The notes beneath the pieces are model-generated. The model was not told where the DNA came from and made no database searches. It saw only the letters and a program-made list of their open reading frames with translations. From Suipraeoptans intestinalis (GTDB lineage Bacteria > Bacillota > Clostridia > Lachnospirales > Lachnospiraceae), in NCBI RefSeq assembly GCF_009696485.1, contig NZ_VULY01000018.1, positions 2,093,906 to 2,157,905 on the forward strand: a stretch of 64,000 nt of DNA, written 5' to 3'. The position numbers and the translations under genes are program-made. This document shows, piece after piece, positions 52,553-63,218 of the stretch; the stretch's first letter is position 1, and the number at the start of each line of letters is the position of its first letter.

Positions 52553-53944
52553 TTACGTCGGAGTAGTACAAACGCCCATTGGATCCAGTTTTTTACGGTA
52601 GATCCTGCGGTTTAAGAAAGTAAAGGTGATAACGGCCACAATCTCTGCAATGGGTACCGACCACCAGACGGCAGACAGACCGAAGAAATGTGCAAGCAGG
52701 TAAGCGGCCGGAAGGATGACACAGATCTGCCTTAAAAACGAGGCGATCAGGCTGTAAAACCCATTCCCCAGCGCCTGGTAGACAGAACCGGACATGATCC
52801 CGTAGCCGGCAAAGGTAAAGCTGAGACTGATGATCCGCAGAGCCGGAACGCCGATCTGCAGCATATGGGGAGAAGCGTGAAACAGATGAACCAAAAGATA
52901 CCGGGGCAAAGTCTGGAAGATGGCCAGCCCTATCAGCATGATGCCGATGGCGATCCGGTAGCTGAGAGAAATGGTTTTTTTAATCCGGGCTACATGCCCT
53001 GCTCCGTAGTTATATGCCACGATGGGGATCATGCCGTTGCTCAGACCGAATACGGGCATGAAGATAAAGCTCTGAAGCTTGAAATAGATACCGAAGACGG
53101 CGGCGGCTGTGGAAGAATAGAGCAAAAGGATCTTATTCATTCCAAATACCATCACAGAGCCGATGGCCTGCATCACGATAGAAGGAACTCCCACTTCACA
53201 GATGACGGAGATGGTGGGCAGGTGAGGGCGGAATCCGGAAAACCTCAGGGAGATCTCCCTGTTCTTTTTCTGATGGAAGAAAATAGACAGGGAAAAGGCT
53301 ACAAACTGGCCGAATACGGTGGCGATGGCGGCGCCGGTCACGCCCAGGCGGGGGAATCCCAGAAGACCAAAGATCAAAATGGGATCCAGGATGATATTGA
53401 TGATGGCGCCGGTTCCCTGGGTGATCATGTTATAGAAGGTCTGTCCGGTGGACTGCAGCAGCCGTTCAAAGGTGATCTGCAAGAAAATACCGATGCTGAA
53501 GATAGTGATGATCTGCAGATACTGCGTGCCGTATTGAATGATCCGGGGATCGGCGGTCTGGGAGGCAAAAAAAGAGCGGGAACCGAATGCCCCGAAGATG
53601 GCAAAGGCCAGACAGCAGACCAGATTCAGAAACAGACCGTTGCTGGCAGCTCTGTTTACCTTCTCCTGATTGCCTTCTCCCAGGCTCCGGGAAAGAAGGG
53701 CGTTCATACCAACGCCGAGTCCGGCCGACACAGAGATCATAAGAGTCTGTATGGGAAAGGCCAGAGAAACGGCGGTCAGCGCATCTTCACTGAGCTGTGC
53801 CACAAACATGCTGTCTACAATATTATAAAGAGCCTGTACCAGCATGGACAGCATCATGGGAAGCGATACGGAAATCAAAAGCGGAGAAATTTCCATCGTT
53901 CCCATTTTATTTTGTTCTGATTTCACGGGTGTGTTTGTTTTCAT
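52553..53944 (-). CDS. MATE family efflux transporter
   Basis: A 463-residue twelve-helix MATE transporter beginning ISPLLISVSLPMMLSMLVQA with LYNIVDSMFVAQLSEDALTA. The ATG at 53944 follows AGGATCAC; the frame stays open upstream but that part is an arginine/phenylalanine-rich non-protein-like stretch and is rejected. The 5' leader of about 155 bases is structured. Substrate unknown; different from the MATE at 30851. Confidence 0.9.
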   Translation of the reverse strand: MKTNTPVKSEQNKMGTMEISPLLISVSLPMMLSMLVQALYNIVDSMFVAQLSEDALTAVSLAFPIQTLMISVSAGLGVGMNALLSRSLGEGNQEKVNRAASNGLFLNLVCCLAFAIFGAFGSRSFFASQTADPRIIQYGTQYLQIITIFSIGIFLQITFERLLQSTGQTFYNMITQGTGAIINIILDPILIFGLLGFPRLGVTGAAIATVFGQFVAFSLSIFFHQKKNREISLRFSGFRPHLPTISVICEVGVPSIVMQAIGSVMVFGMNKILLLYSSTAAAVFGIYFKLQSFIFMPVFGLSNGMIPIVAYNYGAGHVARIKKTISLSYRIAIGIMLIGLAIFQTLPRYLLVHLFHASPHMLQIGVPALRIISLSFTFAGYGIMSGSVYQALGNGFYSLIASFLRQICVILPAAYLLAHFFGLSAVWWSVPIAEIVAVITFTFLNRRIYRKKLDPMGVCTTPT

Positions 53945-54104
53945 GTGATCCTGTTGCGCCGGCGGTTTTTCTGACCGGCGCTTTCCTTTCTTCCGGGTAT
54001 CCCGGTAATCTATAGACGCTATCCCGCCGCAGCGGCAGGAAAAGTTGTGTGAAATGTATGTGACTGCCGTCAGATAAAGACGGGCAGTTTTTGAGATGAA
54101 GGTA
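53945..54104 (-). other. structured leader of the MATE gene
   Basis: Read leftward from the expected start near 54098, the leader can form ACTGCC-GTC stems (54062-54090), CCGGG/CCCGG (about 53994-54007) and a seven-pair GCGCCGG/CCGGCGC hairpin near 53957-53983. It does not match a riboswitch class I can name. The first hairpin also reads as a terminator on the plus strand (followed by TTTTT). Confidence 0.35.
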
Positions 54105-54133
54105 ATTATAACACCCATCCCTGGTTCTGGCAA
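54105..54133 (-). promoter_or_regulatory. promoter of the MATE gene
   Basis: Minus-strand TTGCCA (complement of 54128-54133), 17 bases, TATAAT (complement of 54105-54110). Confidence 0.65.
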
Positions 54134-54221
54134 GAAAAGGAAGAGAAAACAGCAGGCGGTCAAAACGGGGAGATAGCAGAATGGGAGAAGAGAGGACGGG
54201 GAAGGGGACACGGGGAGAAAA

Positions 54222-54285
54222 GACGAGAAGAAAAAACGAGAAGAATAAATGAGAAGAAAACGAGAAGAAAAAAGAGAAGAAAAGA
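54222..54285 (+). repeat. purine-only degenerate tandem repeat
   Basis: Five to six degenerate copies of a roughly 12-base unit (CGAGAAGAAAAA and variants) in a longer purine-rich stretch that runs from about 54134 to 54330, between the divergent MATE promoter and rarA. No gene lies here. Confidence 0.55.
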
Positions 54286-54363
54286 CGGAAAAAAGCAGGA
54301 AAGAAAAACAAGGAGAAAAACTGCGGGAAGAAGGAGGTTTTTTGCGCCGGGAACAGAAGGGTA

Positions 54364-54372
54364 TGCTATAAT
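54364..54372 (+). promoter_or_regulatory. extended -10 promoter of rarA
   Basis: TGC-TATAAT (54364-54372) is an extended -10 box about 70 bases upstream of rarA; no good -35 is seen. Confidence 0.45.
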
Positions 54373-54440
54373 AAGAAGCAAACGAAAAAGGCTCCTTTGG
54401 TTCACGAAAGAAGCAAATGGGGCGGGGAAAAGGAGAAAAA

Positions 54441-55772
54441 ATGGATCTGTTTGAATATATGGAAGAAAAAGAAAAACAGGAAGCGGGGCCGCTGGCAGTA
54501 CGGCTGCGTCCGGCTTCTCTGGAAGAGGTGGTGGGGCAGCAGCATATCATAGGGAAGGATAAGCTTTTGTACCGTGCCATTCAGGCGGACAAACTCAGGT
54601 CCCTGATCTTTTACGGACCGCCGGGAACCGGAAAAACGACGCTGGCGAAGGTGATCGCAGAAACCACCAGCGCCAGCTTTGTGCAGATCAACGCCACCTC
54701 GGCGGGGAAAAAAGATATGGAAGAAGCGATCCGGCAGGCCAAAGAACTCCGGGGGATGTATGGCAGAAAGACCATCCTGTTTGTGGATGAGATCCACCGG
54801 TTCCACAAGGGACAACAGGACTATCTGCTGCCTTTTGTAGAGGATGGAACGGTGATCCTGATCGGAGCCACGACAGAAAATCCGTATTTTGAAGTGAATC
54901 AGGCTCTCTTGTCCCGCTCTCATGTCTTTGAACTGTATGCCTTGGGAAAGGAAGAGGTCAAAGCGCTGCTGCGCCGTGCTGTTTCCGATGAGGAGCGGGG
55001 AATGGGAAGCTACCGGGCGGTGATAGAAGAGGAGGCGCTGGACTTCCTGGCGGATATGGCGGGGGGAGACGCCAGAAGCGGATTGAATGCCCTGGAACTG
55101 GGGATCTTAACAACACCCAGAGGAGAGGACGGGAAGATACACATTACCTTGTCTGTGGCAGAGGAATGTATTCAGCGGCGGGCGATTCAGTATGACAAAT
55201 CGGGGGACAACCACTATGATGTGATCTCTGCCTTCATTAAGAGCATGCGGGGATCGGATCCGGATGCCGCCGTCTATTATCTGGCTAAAATGCTGTATGG
55301 AGGAGAGGACATCCGGTTTATTGCCAGAAGGGTCATGATCTGCGCGTCGGAGGATGTGGGAAATGCAGACCCCATGGCGCTGACGGTAGCTGTGTCGGCG
55401 GCACAGGCGGTGGAGCGGATCGGAATGCCGGAGGCTCAGTTGATCCTGGCCCAGGCTGTCTTGTATGTAGCGTCGGCGCCCAAGAGCAATGCGGCGACCC
55501 TGGCGATTTTTTCAGCAAATGACAGTGTGAGAAAAGTGAAAACGACCGTTCCGCCGCATTTAAGAGACGCCCACTATAAAGGAGCCAAGGATCTGGAAAG
55601 AGGAACCGGATACCGCTATGCCCATGATTATCCCAATCATTATGTAGAGCAGCAGTACCTGCCTACAGAGATCCTTGGCAGCAGATTTTATGAGCCTGCG
55701 GATCAGGGAAAAGAAAAGGAGATAAAAAATTGGCTGAAATGGTTGAAAGATGAAAAAAATCAGGTATCATAA
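54441..55772 (+). CDS. rarA: replication-associated recombination protein A (MgsA/WRNIP1 family AAA ATPase)
   Basis: A 443-residue clamp-loader-like AAA ATPase acting at stalled replication forks. Features: LAVRLRPASLEEVVGQQHII, Walker [15 protein letters not shown], Walker B ILFVDEIHRFHKGQQD, sensor GATTENPYFEVN and the C-terminal tetramerisation domain with GAKDLERGTGYRYAHDYPNH. The ATG at 54441 has AAGGAGAAAA upstream; an in-frame ATG at 54417 is weaker. Confidence 0.95.
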   Translation: MDLFEYMEEKEKQEAGPLAVRLRPASLEEVVGQQHIIGKDKLLYRAIQADKLRSLIFYGPPGTGKTTLAKVIAETTSASFVQINATSAGKKDMEEAIRQAKELRGMYGRKTILFVDEIHRFHKGQQDYLLPFVEDGTVILIGATTENPYFEVNQALLSRSHVFELYALGKEEVKALLRRAVSDEERGMGSYRAVIEEEALDFLADMAGGDARSGLNALELGILTTPRGEDGKIHITLSVAEECIQRRAIQYDKSGDNHYDVISAFIKSMRGSDPDAAVYYLAKMLYGGEDIRFIARRVMICASEDVGNADPMALTVAVSAAQAVERIGMPEAQLILAQAVLYVASAPKSNAATLAIFSANDSVRKVKTTVPPHLRDAHYKGAKDLERGTGYRYAHDYPNHYVEQQYLPTEILGSRFYEPADQGKEKEIKNWLKWLKDEKNQVS

Positions 55773-55828
55773 AAGACAGAGAATAGGGAAAGGAGAGCAG
55801 GAAGTCCAAAAGACTCCTGGAAAGGAAG

Positions 55829-56122
55829 ATGAAGGTATATGATGCAGTAAATAAAGTAGAAACGGAAGTGGATGGTACCAAGGGGCTGATCCAGATCATG
55901 AAGGACGGGAGACAGGTAGATCTTTATCTGCCGGAAAAAGTGACGGATGCAGACGGATATCTGACCTGGGATGTGGAGCACTGGTCCAGTGTGGACGGGA
56001 AACGGTTTATCCGCTGCTATTCCCTGGAAGGCAGGGTGCTGGGAGAATCTACCGGACACAATATTTATGATCTGGCCAACGATTTCAAGCCGGAAAAAGC
56101 GGTGAAAGTGGAACTGAGCTAA
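55829..56122 (+). CDS. conserved hypothetical protein, 97 residues
   Basis: A small acidic protein starting MKVYDAVNKVETEVDGTKGL with alternating beta-like segments (LIQIMKDGRQVDLYLPEKV, DGYLTWDVEHW). GGAAAGGAAG precedes the ATG. I do not recognise the family. It lies between rarA and the hrcA promoter and probably shares the rarA transcript. No signal peptide or membrane segment. Confidence 0.65.
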   Translation: MKVYDAVNKVETEVDGTKGLIQIMKDGRQVDLYLPEKVTDADGYLTWDVEHWSSVDGKRFIRCYSLEGRVLGESTGHNIYDLANDFKPEKAVKVELS

Positions 56123-56149
56123 GAAATCATAAAAAAAGTATAAAGATAG

Positions 56150-56178
56150 TTGACAAGTGAAGGGTCGAGTGCTACATT
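56150..56178 (+). promoter_or_regulatory. sigma-A promoter of the hrcA-grpE-dnaK operon
   Basis: TTGACA (56150-56155), 17 bases, TACATT (56173-56178), directly upstream of the CIRCE operator. Confidence 0.8.
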
Positions 56179-56192
56179 AATAAACGAAGATG

Positions 56193-56219
56193 TTAGCACT
56201 CGATTTTTCTGAGTGCTAA
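56193..56219. promoter_or_regulatory. CIRCE operator (HrcA binding site)
   Basis: TTAGCACTC-N9-GAGTGCTAA is a perfect CIRCE inverted repeat, just downstream of the transcription start. An extra half-site GAGTGCTA overlaps the -10 region (56167-56174). Confidence 0.97.
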
Positions 56220-56240
56220 TAAAGAAAAGGAGGTGGATAC

Positions 56241-57290
56241 ATGACGGTGCATCCGAATCAGGAACTGAGCGAACGAAAGACCCGGATCCTGCACGCCATC
56301 ATTCAGAACTATCTGGAGACGGGAGAGCCGGTAGGTTCCAGGACGATCTCCAAATATACTGATCTGAATCTCAGTTCTGCGACGATACGAAATGAAATGG
56401 CAGATCTGGAGGAGCTTGGATATATCCTTCAGCCGCACACGTCTGCAGGACGTATCCCCTCGGATAAAGGATACCGCTTGTATGTGGATATGCTCATGGA
56501 AGAAAAGGAGCAGGAGCTGACACAGATGCAGGAGCGGATGCTGGAAAAAGCCGACCGTATGGAACAGCTTTTAAAGCAGGCAGCCAAAGCGCTGGCCGCC
56601 AACACCAACTATGCTACGATGGTGTCTACGCCCCTGAACAGTGCCAACAAGTTGAAATTTATCCAGTTGTCCATGGTAGATGAAGGCCATGTGATCGCCG
56701 TGATCGTTCTGGGAGGCAATGTCATCAAGAATAAGATCATAGAGATCGAAGAGCCGCTAAGCAATGAAAATCTTCTGAAGCTGAATATGCTCCTGAATAC
56801 CTCTTTAAATGGGATGGCCATTGAGGAGATCAATCTGGGACTGATCGCAAGGTTGAAGGAGCAGGCTGGGATCCACGGAGAGATGGTGGGGATGGTGCTG
56901 GATGCAGTAGCAGACGCCATTCAACTGGAGGAAGAGATGCAGATCTATACCAGCGGAGCTACCAACATCTTCAAATATCCGGAACTTAGCGACAAGCAGA
57001 GCGCGCAGGAGATCATCAGCGCTTTTGAAGAAAAGCAGCAGTTGACGGAGCTTGTGACACAGACCCTGTCCCAGGAAGAAAACACGGGGATCCAGGTGTA
57101 TATCGGGGAAGAAGCGCCGGTGCAGACCATGAAGGACTGCAGTGTGGTTACGGCAACGTATGAGCTGGGAGACGGAATGAAAGGAACGATAGGGATCATC
57201 GGACCAAAGCGTATGGATTATGAGCATGTACTAAAATCCATGCGAAGGCTGCAGCAGGAGCTGGATCAGATGTTTCATAGAAAAGAATAG
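56241..57290 (+). CDS. hrcA: heat-inducible transcription repressor HrcA
   Basis: A 349-residue repressor of chaperone genes. The N-terminal winged helix reads KTRILHAIIQNYLETGEPVG and SSATIRNEMADLEELGYILQ; the rest is the GAF-like domain with its inserted dimerisation part. It binds CIRCE, here directly upstream, and is released on heat shock when GroEL is occupied. AAAGGAGGTGG precedes the ATG. First gene of the operon. Confidence 0.96.
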   Translation: MTVHPNQELSERKTRILHAIIQNYLETGEPVGSRTISKYTDLNLSSATIRNEMADLEELGYILQPHTSAGRIPSDKGYRLYVDMLMEEKEQELTQMQERMLEKADRMEQLLKQAAKALAANTNYATMVSTPLNSANKLKFIQLSMVDEGHVIAVIVLGGNVIKNKIIEIEEPLSNENLLKLNMLLNTSLNGMAIEEINLGLIARLKEQAGIHGEMVGMVLDAVADAIQLEEEMQIYTSGATNIFKYPELSDKQSAQEIISAFEEKQQLTELVTQTLSQEENTGIQVYIGEEAPVQTMKDCSVVTATYELGDGMKGTIGIIGPKRMDYEHVLKSMRRLQQELDQMFHRKE

Positions 57291-57301
57291 GAAGGTGGAA
57301 A

Positions 57302-59843
<2,542 letters not shown>

Positions 59844-59868
59844 GAAATGAAAGCAGATGTTCTGTGAG

Positions 59869-59894
59869 GGTAGAGATAGCTGCCTTCACAGAAC
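59869..59894 (+). other. intercistronic hairpin between dnaK and dnaJ
   Basis: GTTCTGTGAGGG (59869-59880) pairs with CCTTCACAGAAC (59883-59894) except for the loop side; no T run follows. Likely a weak attenuator or an mRNA-stabilising structure that lowers dnaJ output relative to dnaK. Confidence 0.5.
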
Positions 59895-59934
59895 TTCCTT
59901 GCGTTAAAAAACCTGTGGAAAGAAAGGATATATC

Positions 59935-61122
59935 ATGGCAGAAACAAAGAGAGACTATTATGAAGTATTGGGCGTTGGAAAGGACGCGGATGATGCGACC
60001 TTGAAGAAAGCCTACAGACAGGTGGCTAAAAAGTACCATCCGGATATGAACCCGGGAGATGAAGCGGCAGAAAAGAAATTTAAAGAGGCATCAGAAGCCT
60101 ATGCTGTATTGAGTGATCCGGAAAAACGCCGCCAGTATGATCAGTTCGGCCATGCTGCCTTTGAAGGAGGAGCAGGAGGCGCCGGCGGATTCGGCGGATA
60201 CGATTTTAGCGGAGCAGATTTCAGTGATATTTTCGGAGATATTTTCGGCGACTTTTTTGGCGGCGGAAGAAGAGGCGGCAGAAGCCAGGGGCCAATGAAA
60301 GGAATGAATATCCACAAGACTGTCCGGATCTCTTTTGAGGAAGCCGTGTTTGGCTGCGAGAAAGAACTGGATGTGGTTTTGAAGGAGGAATGTGCCACCT
60401 GTCATGGAACCGGAGCGAAGCCGGGAACCAGCCCTCAGACCTGTCCCAAGTGCGGCGGAAAGGGCCAGGTGGTCTACACGCAGCAATCCATCTTCGGAAT
60501 GGTACAAAACGTCCAGACCTGTCCGGAATGTCACGGAAGTGGAAAGGTGATCCGGGAGAAATGTCCCGACTGCGGCGGAAGCGGCTATATTTCCAAACGA
60601 AAGAAGATTTCCGTTTCCATTCCGGCGGGAATCGACAATGGACAGAGCGTGCGGATCCGGGAAAAAGGCGAGCCGGGAACAAACGGCGGACCAAGAGGGG
60701 ATCTTTTGGTGGAAGTGGCAGTATCCAGGCATCCAGTGTTCCAGAGGCAGGATATGCACATCTTTTCTACTGTGCCGGTATCCTTTGCCCAGGCGGCCCT
60801 GGGAAGTGATATCCGCATCAAGACGGTGGACGGAGAAGTGGTGTATAGCGTGAAGCCGGGAACGAAGACGGATACCAAGGTGCGTTTGAAGGGAAAAGGA
60901 GTACCTTCTGTCAGAAACGCCCAGGTACGGGGGGATCATTATGTGACGTTGGTGATCCAGACGCCGGAGAAACTGAGTTCGGAAGCGAAAGAGGCTCTGC
61001 GCAGATTTGATGAATTGTCAGGCAATACGCTGAAACAGGAGACGGAAAAAGAGCCGGAGGCAAAAGGCGGCAAGAAAAAGAAGGGCTTTATGGATCGGAT
61101 GAAAGAAACGTTCGAGGGATAA
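59935..61122 (+). CDS. dnaJ: molecular chaperone DnaJ (Hsp40)
   Basis: A 395-residue type I DnaJ: J domain with HPD in [14 protein letters not shown], a Gly/Phe-rich linker ([16 protein letters not shown]), four zinc-binding CxxCxGxG repeats ([32 protein letters not shown]) and the C-terminal substrate domain. It stimulates DnaK ATPase. AGAAAGGA precedes the ATG. Confidence 0.97.
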   Translation: MAETKRDYYEVLGVGKDADDATLKKAYRQVAKKYHPDMNPGDEAAEKKFKEASEAYAVLSDPEKRRQYDQFGHAAFEGGAGGAGGFGGYDFSGADFSDIFGDIFGDFFGGGRRGGRSQGPMKGMNIHKTVRISFEEAVFGCEKELDVVLKEECATCHGTGAKPGTSPQTCPKCGGKGQVVYTQQSIFGMVQNVQTCPECHGSGKVIREKCPDCGGSGYISKRKKISVSIPAGIDNGQSVRIREKGEPGTNGGPRGDLLVEVAVSRHPVFQRQDMHIFSTVPVSFAQAALGSDIRIKTVDGEVVYSVKPGTKTDTKVRLKGKGVPSVRNAQVRGDHYVTLVIQTPEKLSSEAKEALRRFDELSGNTLKQETEKEPEAKGGKKKKGFMDRMKETFEG

Positions 61123-61231
61123 GCTGCGACGGATGAAAGATATAAAAGACACAAAAGACACAAAAGACAGTCGTTTTACAGGAAACTGGATCTGTGAAAC
61201 GAGAGACAGGCTTTGAGAAAGGGGGAACGGG

Positions 61232-62185
61232 ATGAAGGTACTGGATGCGAAGACCATCGAAAAGTTGGTGGATCTGAATGAAATGATGGACCAGATAGAG
61301 GAAGCCTACGCTGTTTTTGGAAAGGGAGAGTTTTATATGCCTCCCCGTCCTGTGATCGAACATGACAACAAGACCATGATGTATATGCCTTGTTATACAG
61401 AGGAAGTGATCGGAACCAAGATACTCAGCATTTTTCCGGAAAATGGAAAACTGGGACTTCCGGCCATTGACGGTGTAGTGTTGCTGAATGACGGGAAGAC
61501 CGGGACTCCTCTTGCGGTGATGGACGGTCAGGCTGTCACTGCCTGGAGGACGGGGGCAGTAGGAGGCGTGGGGATCCGCCATCTCTCCAGAAAAGACTGC
61601 CGGACTGTGGGCATTATAGGAGCAGGGGTGCAGGGCTTCCATCTGGCGCTTTATGCCTGTGCGGCAAGGCCGATTGAGACGGTTTATGTCTTTAATCACA
61701 GTGACAGGGACCTGACAGAATATCTGAAAAAGCTGGAACAGGCCATTGGGCGGCCGGGAGTAAAGGTGGTACAGTGTGCAACTACGGAAGAGCTGGTGAA
61801 AAACAGTGATATTATCTGTACGGCAACGCCGTCAGAAACTCCCGTACTGCCGGAAGAGGAAGGACTTCTGACGGGGAAGTGTATCATTGCCATAGGCTCT
61901 TATACCCCCAAAATGCGGGAGCTTTCGGACGTGCTGTTTCGGCTGGCAGACCAGGTGATGATCGAGCTTCCTTACGCCTGTGAGGAAAGCGGGGATCTGA
62001 GTGTTCCGCTTGAAAAAGGGATCCTTACGCAGGATCGGATCGTGCTGATGCATGAATATCTGGCAGGCGACAGAAAAGATGTGGCTTACGGGCAGACCAC
62101 CTGCTTTAAATCGGTGGGAATGGGCCTGTTTGACGTATGTGTTGCAAAAAAACTATTAGAAAAAGCAAAGGAGAACAATCTATGA
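61232..62185 (+). CDS. ornithine cyclodeaminase / mu-crystallin family protein
   Basis: A 317-residue NAD(P)-dependent enzyme of the OCD/mu-crystallin family with the Rossmann motif VGIIGAGVQGFHLALYACA and the substrate arginine region AVTAWRTGAVGGVGIRHLS. Members deaminate ornithine to proline, or reduce or dehydrogenate other imino/amino acids, so substrate cannot be named. GAAAGGGGG precedes the ATG. The stop overlaps the RidA start, which suggests the product releases a reactive enamine or imine. Confidence 0.85.
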   Translation: MKVLDAKTIEKLVDLNEMMDQIEEAYAVFGKGEFYMPPRPVIEHDNKTMMYMPCYTEEVIGTKILSIFPENGKLGLPAIDGVVLLNDGKTGTPLAVMDGQAVTAWRTGAVGGVGIRHLSRKDCRTVGIIGAGVQGFHLALYACAARPIETVYVFNHSDRDLTEYLKKLEQAIGRPGVKVVQCATTEELVKNSDIICTATPSETPVLPEEEGLLTGKCIIAIGSYTPKMRELSDVLFRLADQVMIELPYACEESGDLSVPLEKGILTQDRIVLMHEYLAGDRKDVAYGQTTCFKSVGMGLFDVCVAKKLLEKAKENNL

Positions 62186-62556
62186 GAGCAGTAGCGACAG
62201 AGAAGGCACCAAAGGCATTGGGACCATATTCCCAGGGATTTGTACACGAACATATTCTGTATTCGGCAGGACAGATCGCTCTGGATCCTGCAACGGGAGA
62301 ACTTGTGGCAGAGGATATTGCGGGGCAGACAGAGCAGGTATGCAGGAATCTGAAAGCTGTGCTGGAGGCAGCAGGAAGTTCCTTTGACAAGGTATTAAAA
62401 ACCACCTGCTTTTTGGCAGATATGGGCGACTTTGCCGCGTTTAATGAAGTGTACGGAAAGTACTTTACCTCCAAGCCGGCAAGAAGCTGCGTGGCAGTAA
62501 AAACGCTACCGAAAAACGTACTCTGCGAGGTGGAAGTGATCGCTGTCACAGAATAA
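62182..62556 (+). CDS. ridA: RidA family enamine/imine deaminase
   Basis: A 124-residue YjgF/YER057c/UK114 protein that hydrolyses reactive enamines and imines. Family features: KAPKALGPYSQGFVHEHILY, GQIALDPATGEL, the catalytic arginine in PARSCVAVKTLPKNVLCEVE and EVIAVTE at the end. ATG overlaps the OCD gene stop (ATGA), so the two are made together; RidA probably clears the intermediates of the OCD-like enzyme. Confidence 0.93.
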   Translation: MRAVATEKAPKALGPYSQGFVHEHILYSAGQIALDPATGELVAEDIAGQTEQVCRNLKAVLEAAGSSFDKVLKTTCFLADMGDFAAFNEVYGKYFTSKPARSCVAVKTLPKNVLCEVEVIAVTE

Positions 62557-62638
62557 AGCTACGGATTGCGACACAGGCTTCTGAGTGAAAAAGGAGATCT
62601 CAGGAGGATAGAAAAGGTATAAGAAGTGGAATAGGATT

Positions 62639-62677
62639 AAAAAAGCCGCTGCATTCTGGTGAGTGCGGCGGTTTTTT
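62639..62677 (+). terminator. terminator after ridA
   Basis: CCGCTGCA (62646-62653) pairs with TGCGGCGG (62664-62671) with one G-T pair, flanked by AAAAAA and followed by TTTTTT. Confidence 0.8.
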
Positions 62678-62689
62678 GCTGCGGATAAA

Positions 62690-63128
62690 GCTTGTAATCT
62701 CAGCAGCAGGAAAAATCCGGACAGTGGTTTTGAAGAAAATAGAAAGTGATTTTAAAAGAAAAATCTTCAAAATAGCGGGGTGAAAGAAGAAAAAAGTCTG
62801 TGAGAAGGAGAGGTCATAGAAAAAAGATGGCAAAAAACAGAGATATACAGGGGAATCGGGAAAGAAAAAAAGAGAAGGCTTCTGTGATAATTAAAAAAAG
62901 AGACGATTTTCCTGAAAGGGGAGTCGGATCGAAGGGAGATTATGAAAAAAATAACGAAGGATTTCGGATGTAAAAAAGTCAAATGAATAGCAAAATAAAA
63001 CAGCAAAAAATAGAAATCCGAATAATTTGCGAAAAGAAAAAAATGTACAATTAATAATGCGTTTGCAATGACATAGTGAAGAAAAAATGTACAATATGAT
63101 GAATTACATGTTAAATGAATAACAATTA
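62690..63128. other. long AT- and purine-rich intergenic region
   Basis: About 440 bases with no convincing gene on either strand; only short frames without ribosome binding sites. Two copies of AAAAAATGTACAAT (about 63041-63054 and 63084-63097) stand before the symporter promoter and may be -10-like or regulator sites. Confidence 0.4.
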
Positions 63129-63157
63129 TTGCCGGAATGTCTATAATTGGGTAGAAT
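63129..63157 (+). promoter_or_regulatory. promoter of the AGCS symporter gene
   Basis: TTGCCG (63129-63134), 17 bases, TAGAAT (63152-63157), about 60 bases before the ATG at 63219. Confidence 0.6.
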
Positions 63158-63218
63158 ATGACTAAGAGTTAGTGCGAAATGCACAAAAAGAGAACGAAAG
63201 AAAAGAAGGGGGAAACTT

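Noticed and set aside
53945..54580. N-terminal extension of the MATE frame upstream of 53944
   Set aside because: The added 212 residues are Phe/Ser/Arg-rich translation of the purine tract and of the rarA start on the other strand; the leader contains a promoter.
61140..61170. Short tandem repeat AAAAGACAC three times before the OCD gene
   Set aside because: Only about 27 bases, no associated feature; probably replication slippage without function.
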